Origin: an uncultured Lachnospiraceae bacterium
GTDB lineage: Bacteria; Bacillota; Clostridia; Lachnospirales; Lachnospiraceae
DNA: 64,000 nt
Direction: 5' to 3'
Assembly: GCA_900318375.1 (NCBI GenBank)
Contig: ONKG01000004.1
Span: forward strand, 1 to 64,000
Shown here piece by piece: positions 61,347 to 64,000 of this stretch. The first letter of the stretch is position 1, and each line of letters starts with the position of its first letter. Made by a program: the position numbers and the translations under genes. The notes under the pieces are model-generated. The model saw only the letters and a list, made by a program, of their open reading frames with translations, made no database searches and had not been told where the DNA came from.

Positions 61347-62696
61347 ATGGCAGATAATAAGAGAATGTATCCCGGTATGCGCAGATGCTCTTTCTGTAAC
61401 CGCACGGAGAATATGGTAAACCGCCTGATCTCCGGACCGGAGGGAATCTATATCTGTGACGAGTGTGTCACGATCTGTATGGATATTCTCGAGGAATCGG
61501 AACGCGATGAGAACATGTCCCTTTCGACCCTCGACACAGACGGCATCAAGCTTCTGAAACCTGCTCAGATCAAGCGGTTTCTGGACGAATATGTAATCGG
61601 GCAGGAAGAGGCGAAAAAGGTTCTTTCTGTCGCTGTATACAATCATTACAAGCGTGTTGTCCGCGCCAAGGATATGGAAGAGGATGATGAGGTCGAACTG
61701 CAGAAGAGCAATATTCTGATGCTTGGTCCGACCGGTTCGGGAAAGACCTATCTTGCGCAGACTCTTGCAAAGATCATTAATGTCCCCTTTGCGATCGCGG
61801 ATGCCACGACACTCACAGAAGCCGGCTATGTCGGCGAAGACGTTGAGAACATCCTTCTTAAACTGATCCAGGCCGCGGATTATAATATCGAACGCGCCCA
61901 GGTCGGCATTATCTATGTAGATGAGATCGATAAGATTTCCAAAAAGGGTGAAAATGTGTCGATCACCCGGGATGTCTCCGGTGAGGGCGTGCAGCAGGCG
62001 CTTCTCAAGATCATCGAGGGAACCGTTGCTTCTGTTCCTCCCCAGGGCGGACGAAAGCATCCCCAGCAGGAGCTGATCCAGATCGATACCAACAATATCC
62101 TTTTCATCTGCGGCGGCGCCTTCTCCGGTCTGGATAAGATCATCAACAACCGCCTGGACAAGAGATCCATGGGTTTCCATGCGGAGATCGCGGACAAAGA
62201 AGAGAAGAAGCTCGGCAATGTGATCAAGAATGTTCTTCCCGAGGATCTGACCAAGTTCGGTCTGATCCCCGAGTTCATCGGCCGTGTTCCGGTCGTGGTC
62301 ACTCTGGACGAGCTGGATAAAGAGGCGTTGGTGCGCATTCTCAAAGAGCCCAAAAACGCCATCCTCAAGCAGTATCAGAAGCTGTTTTCTTATGACCGCG
62401 TCGAGCTCGATTATGAGGATGACGCTGTAGATGCGATTGCTGACAAGGCCCTTCAGCGCGGTACCGGCGCGCGCGGCCTGCGTTCCATCATGGAAAAGAC
62501 CATGATGGATGTCATGTTCGATATTCCCTCGGATGAGACGATTGTATCCTGCGTGATTACCAGAGATTCGGTAGAGGGCTCTGCCCCTCCGAAAATCGTT
62601 CACGGGGAAAAGCCTCCGCTTCCTGAGAAAAAGACCTCCGGAAACAGCGGGAAAACGGCAAAACCGCGCCGCAAGAGTAAAGCAGCACGTGCATAA
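61347..62696 (+). CDS. clpX: ATP-dependent Clp protease ATP-binding subunit ClpX
   Basis: The 449-residue protein has the N-terminal zinc finger ([15 protein letters not shown], then CDECVTIC), Walker [21 protein letters not shown], Walker [12 protein letters not shown], the RKHP region GGRKHPQQE and sensor 2 [11 protein letters not shown]. It unfolds tagged proteins for ClpP. The C-terminal 30 residues are Lys/Arg-rich. It begins 39 bp after clpP and is in the same operon. Confidence 0.97.
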   Translation: MADNKRMYPGMRRCSFCNRTENMVNRLISGPEGIYICDECVTICMDILEESERDENMSLSTLDTDGIKLLKPAQIKRFLDEYVIGQEEAKKVLSVAVYNHYKRVVRAKDMEEDDEVELQKSNILMLGPTGSGKTYLAQTLAKIINVPFAIADATTLTEAGYVGEDVENILLKLIQAADYNIERAQVGIIYVDEIDKISKKGENVSITRDVSGEGVQQALLKIIEGTVASVPPQGGRKHPQQELIQIDTNNILFICGGAFSGLDKIINNRLDKRSMGFHAEIADKEEKKLGNVIKNVLPEDLTKFGLIPEFIGRVPVVVTLDELDKEALVRILKEPKNAILKQYQKLFSYDRVELDYEDDAVDAIADKALQRGTGARGLRSIMEKTMMDVMFDIPSDETIVSCVITRDSVEGSAPPKIVHGEKPPLPEKKTSGNSGKTAKPRRKSKAARA

Positions 62697-62806
62697 AGCA
62701 CGGCAGCTGCTGTAAAACCTTGTTTTTGGTTTGCAGTGATCCGGACTTTGAAATACTACCGGTCTATGATATGATGTAAAGGCCAAAAGGTATCCGAAGG
62801 CTCTGA

Positions 62807-62965
62807 GTCTCGTCAAGTTGCACAAACAGCCGAAGGGCCTTGCACAGCTCCGAAGGAGATGTTGCGTGCCAGGTACTTAGCCGCTGATTTTTAGCGGCCT
62901 TAGTACCGCTGCCAGCGAGGGTAGAGCGAGAGCGTGCTCAAGGCGTTTGTGCTACTTGACGAGAC
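62807..62965. repeat. 159-bp structured inverted-repeat element between clpX and engB
   Basis: The ends, GTCTCGTCAAGT-GCACAAAC and GTTTGTGC-ACTTGACGAGAC, are inverted over about 23 positions with one mismatch. The inside has more hairpins: GGTACT-GCCGCT with AGCGGC-AGTACC (about 62872-62906) and CTCCGAAGGAG (about 62848-62858). There is no gene or T-run. It could be a non-coding RNA, a miniature mobile element (MITE-like) or a terminator-like structure; no family was recognised. Confidence 0.8.
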
Positions 62966-63023
62966 GGTGTAACCTTAACCACTTTTTGACCTTGACATCA
63001 TGATATTCTATTAGTGGAAAATA

Positions 63024-63689
63024 ATGATAATTAAAACAGTAAATCTTGCACTCGTCTGCGGGGTTACCAGCAAAATTCCGGCAGGTACTCTGCCGGAATT
63101 TGCATTTGCGGGCAGAAGCAATGTCGGAAAATCGACCCTGATCAACGGGCTTATGAACCGCAAGGCGCTCGCGCGTGTCAGTGCCCAGCCCGGAAAGACA
63201 CAGACGATCAATTATTATGAAATCAATGGGGAATTCTTCCTTGTGGATCTTCCCGGCTATGGCTATGCCAGGGCTAATGTCAAGGTGAAAGAGCAGTGGG
63301 GAAAGATGATCGAGCGGTATCTTCATACCAGCAAGGAGCTCCGCACAGTTTTTCTGCTCCTGGATATCCGCCATGAGCCCACCGGGCAGGATGTGATGAT
63401 GTATGACTGGATCCTTCAGGCAGGTTTTTCCCCGGTCATCATTGCGACCAAGGCAGATAAAATCAAGCGCTCCCAGATTCAGAAGCAGCTGGCACTCCTT
63501 CGCAGGACACTGCGTGAGGAGAGCCATGTACATGCTGATGCCGGGCAGCCTCTGCGCATCATACCCTGGTCCGGACAGACAAAGAGCGGCCGTGATGAGA
63601 TCTATGCCGTTCTGGACGGATTTCTGGAACAGGGGGCGGATGCGATGCCTGAAGCATTGGATACAGCTGACAAAGAAGATCAGTCATGA
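63024..63689 (+). CDS. engB: Ribosome biogenesis GTP-binding protein EngB (YsxC/YihA)
   Basis: The 221-residue protein has the TRAFAC GTPase motifs G1 GRSNVGKSTLI (about 30-41), G2/G3 including KTQTINYYEINGEFFLVDLP and DLPGYG, and G4 TKADK near residue 147. It helps assembly of the 50S ribosomal subunit. The start at 63024 has a weak ribosome binding site. In many Firmicutes this gene sits near clpX, as here. Confidence 0.95.
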   Translation: MIIKTVNLALVCGVTSKIPAGTLPEFAFAGRSNVGKSTLINGLMNRKALARVSAQPGKTQTINYYEINGEFFLVDLPGYGYARANVKVKEQWGKMIERYLHTSKELRTVFLLLDIRHEPTGQDVMMYDWILQAGFSPVIIATKADKIKRSQIQKQLALLRRTLREESHVHADAGQPLRIIPWSGQTKSGRDEIYAVLDGFLEQGADAMPEALDTADKEDQS

Positions 63690-63741
63690 TTCGTTTCAAA
63701 AGTCAGATCCCTTGGTAATTTATGTGAGGTCATAAGAAGCT

Positions 63742-64000
63742 ATGAAAAGCTACACCAGTACCAGAAAATTCTATGCGGGCGGCTCTCTTATTCTGGGAAT
63801 CCTCCTACTTTTGTGGCCTGCCGGCGCCCTGAGGATCGCGGGATATGCGGTCGGATTCGTCATTATGGCAAGCGGCATTATTTCCTTTTTGTCCGCTCTG
63901 CGCAGAAGAAAACGGGGATATTCCTCAGGCGGAAGTCTGATCATCGGTGTCATTGTCACCCTGGTCGGCGGATGGATCTTTGTGAATCCTGAGAATTTCG
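63742..64000 (+). CDS. Small membrane protein, partial (runs off the window)
   Basis: The frame from ATG 63742 (GTGAGGTCATAAGAAGCT upstream) stays open to the window end. The visible 86 residues have three membrane segments (YAGGSLILGILLLLWPAGAL; AGYAVGFVIMASGIISFLSA; GSLIIGVIVTLVGGWIFV) with a basic loop RRRKRG. It resembles DUF308/HdeD-type proteins, but the family is not certain from this part. Confidence 0.6.
   Translation, partial: MKSYTSTRKFYAGGSLILGILLLLWPAGALRIAGYAVGFVIMASGIISFLSALRRRKRGYSSGGSLIIGVIVTLVGGWIFVNPENF

Noticed and set aside
59042-62825. Long minus-strand frames opposite tig, clpP and clpX
   Set aside because: All overlap certain genes completely; the sequences have no recognisable domains.

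Overview
The window looks like a chromosomal segment of an anaerobic Firmicute, most likely Clostridia close to Lachnospiraceae. The evidence is a ferredoxin-type [FeFe] hydrogenase, an electron-transfer-flavoprotein end, NrdG, DUF4364, a Rho with a long disordered insert, and a moderately GC-rich core with AGGAGG ribosome binding sites. The taxonomic call is inference from gene content only.

Layout. 1-955: end of an etfA-like gene and ybaK. 956-13834: an AT-rich integrated element of about 12.9 kb in the 3' end of a tRNA-Arg(ACG) gene (13800-13873, minus strand). It is bounded by 35-bp direct repeats (956-990 and 13800-13834), with inverted arm-type sites just inside both ends. It carries a tyrosine integrase, an HNH nuclease, a Rep-like protein with a structured leader, a SprT-like metalloprotease, several small proteins, an XRE regulator, a zinc-ribbon membrane protein, a serine recombinase, two tandem covarying palindromes, an EcoRI-family adenine methyltransferase paired with a DUF262-HNH nuclease, and a zinc-ribbon protein with an in-frame amber codon. 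No relaxase or conjugation machinery was recognised.

The most unusual signal lies inside the element. Two genes (4761 and 5621) have near-identical promoters, matching 5' leader blocks and similar 3' hairpins. A predicted small RNA (about 6711-6788) has its own promoter, a palindromic operator and a terminator. Its 16-nt hairpin loop is perfectly complementary over 11 nt to the Shine-Dalgarno region of both genes, and its 5' end is complementary over 9 nt to a second block in both leaders. This looks like a two-target antisense regulator. AT-rich near-palindromes of one consensus recur at about ten intergenic positions, apparently only within the element.

14204-22640: a LacI-type regulator, a tandem-repeat region, a repeat-rich L,D-transpeptidase, two NUDIX hydrolases, and an FHA-ABC ATPase with its permease. 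22859-23722: a secreted GH114-like protein. 24054-44063: a large surface-polysaccharide cluster with a lipid kinase, two DUF2142 membrane proteins, glycosyltransferases, LicD, a flippase, rfbB/rfbD/rfbC for dTDP-rhamnose, UDP-galactopyranose mutase, an acyltransferase and a frameshifted LTA-synthase-like sulfatase. 44064-55615: nrdG, an RsmF-like rRNA methylase, zinc-ribbon membrane proteins, rarA, a DUF4364 gene, rho with a leader of about 560 nt, and malQ. 55909-64000: a DJ-1/PfpI protein, a 91-bp direct repeat, the [FeFe] hydrogenase, tig-clpP-clpX, a long inverted-repeat element, engB and the start of a membrane protein.
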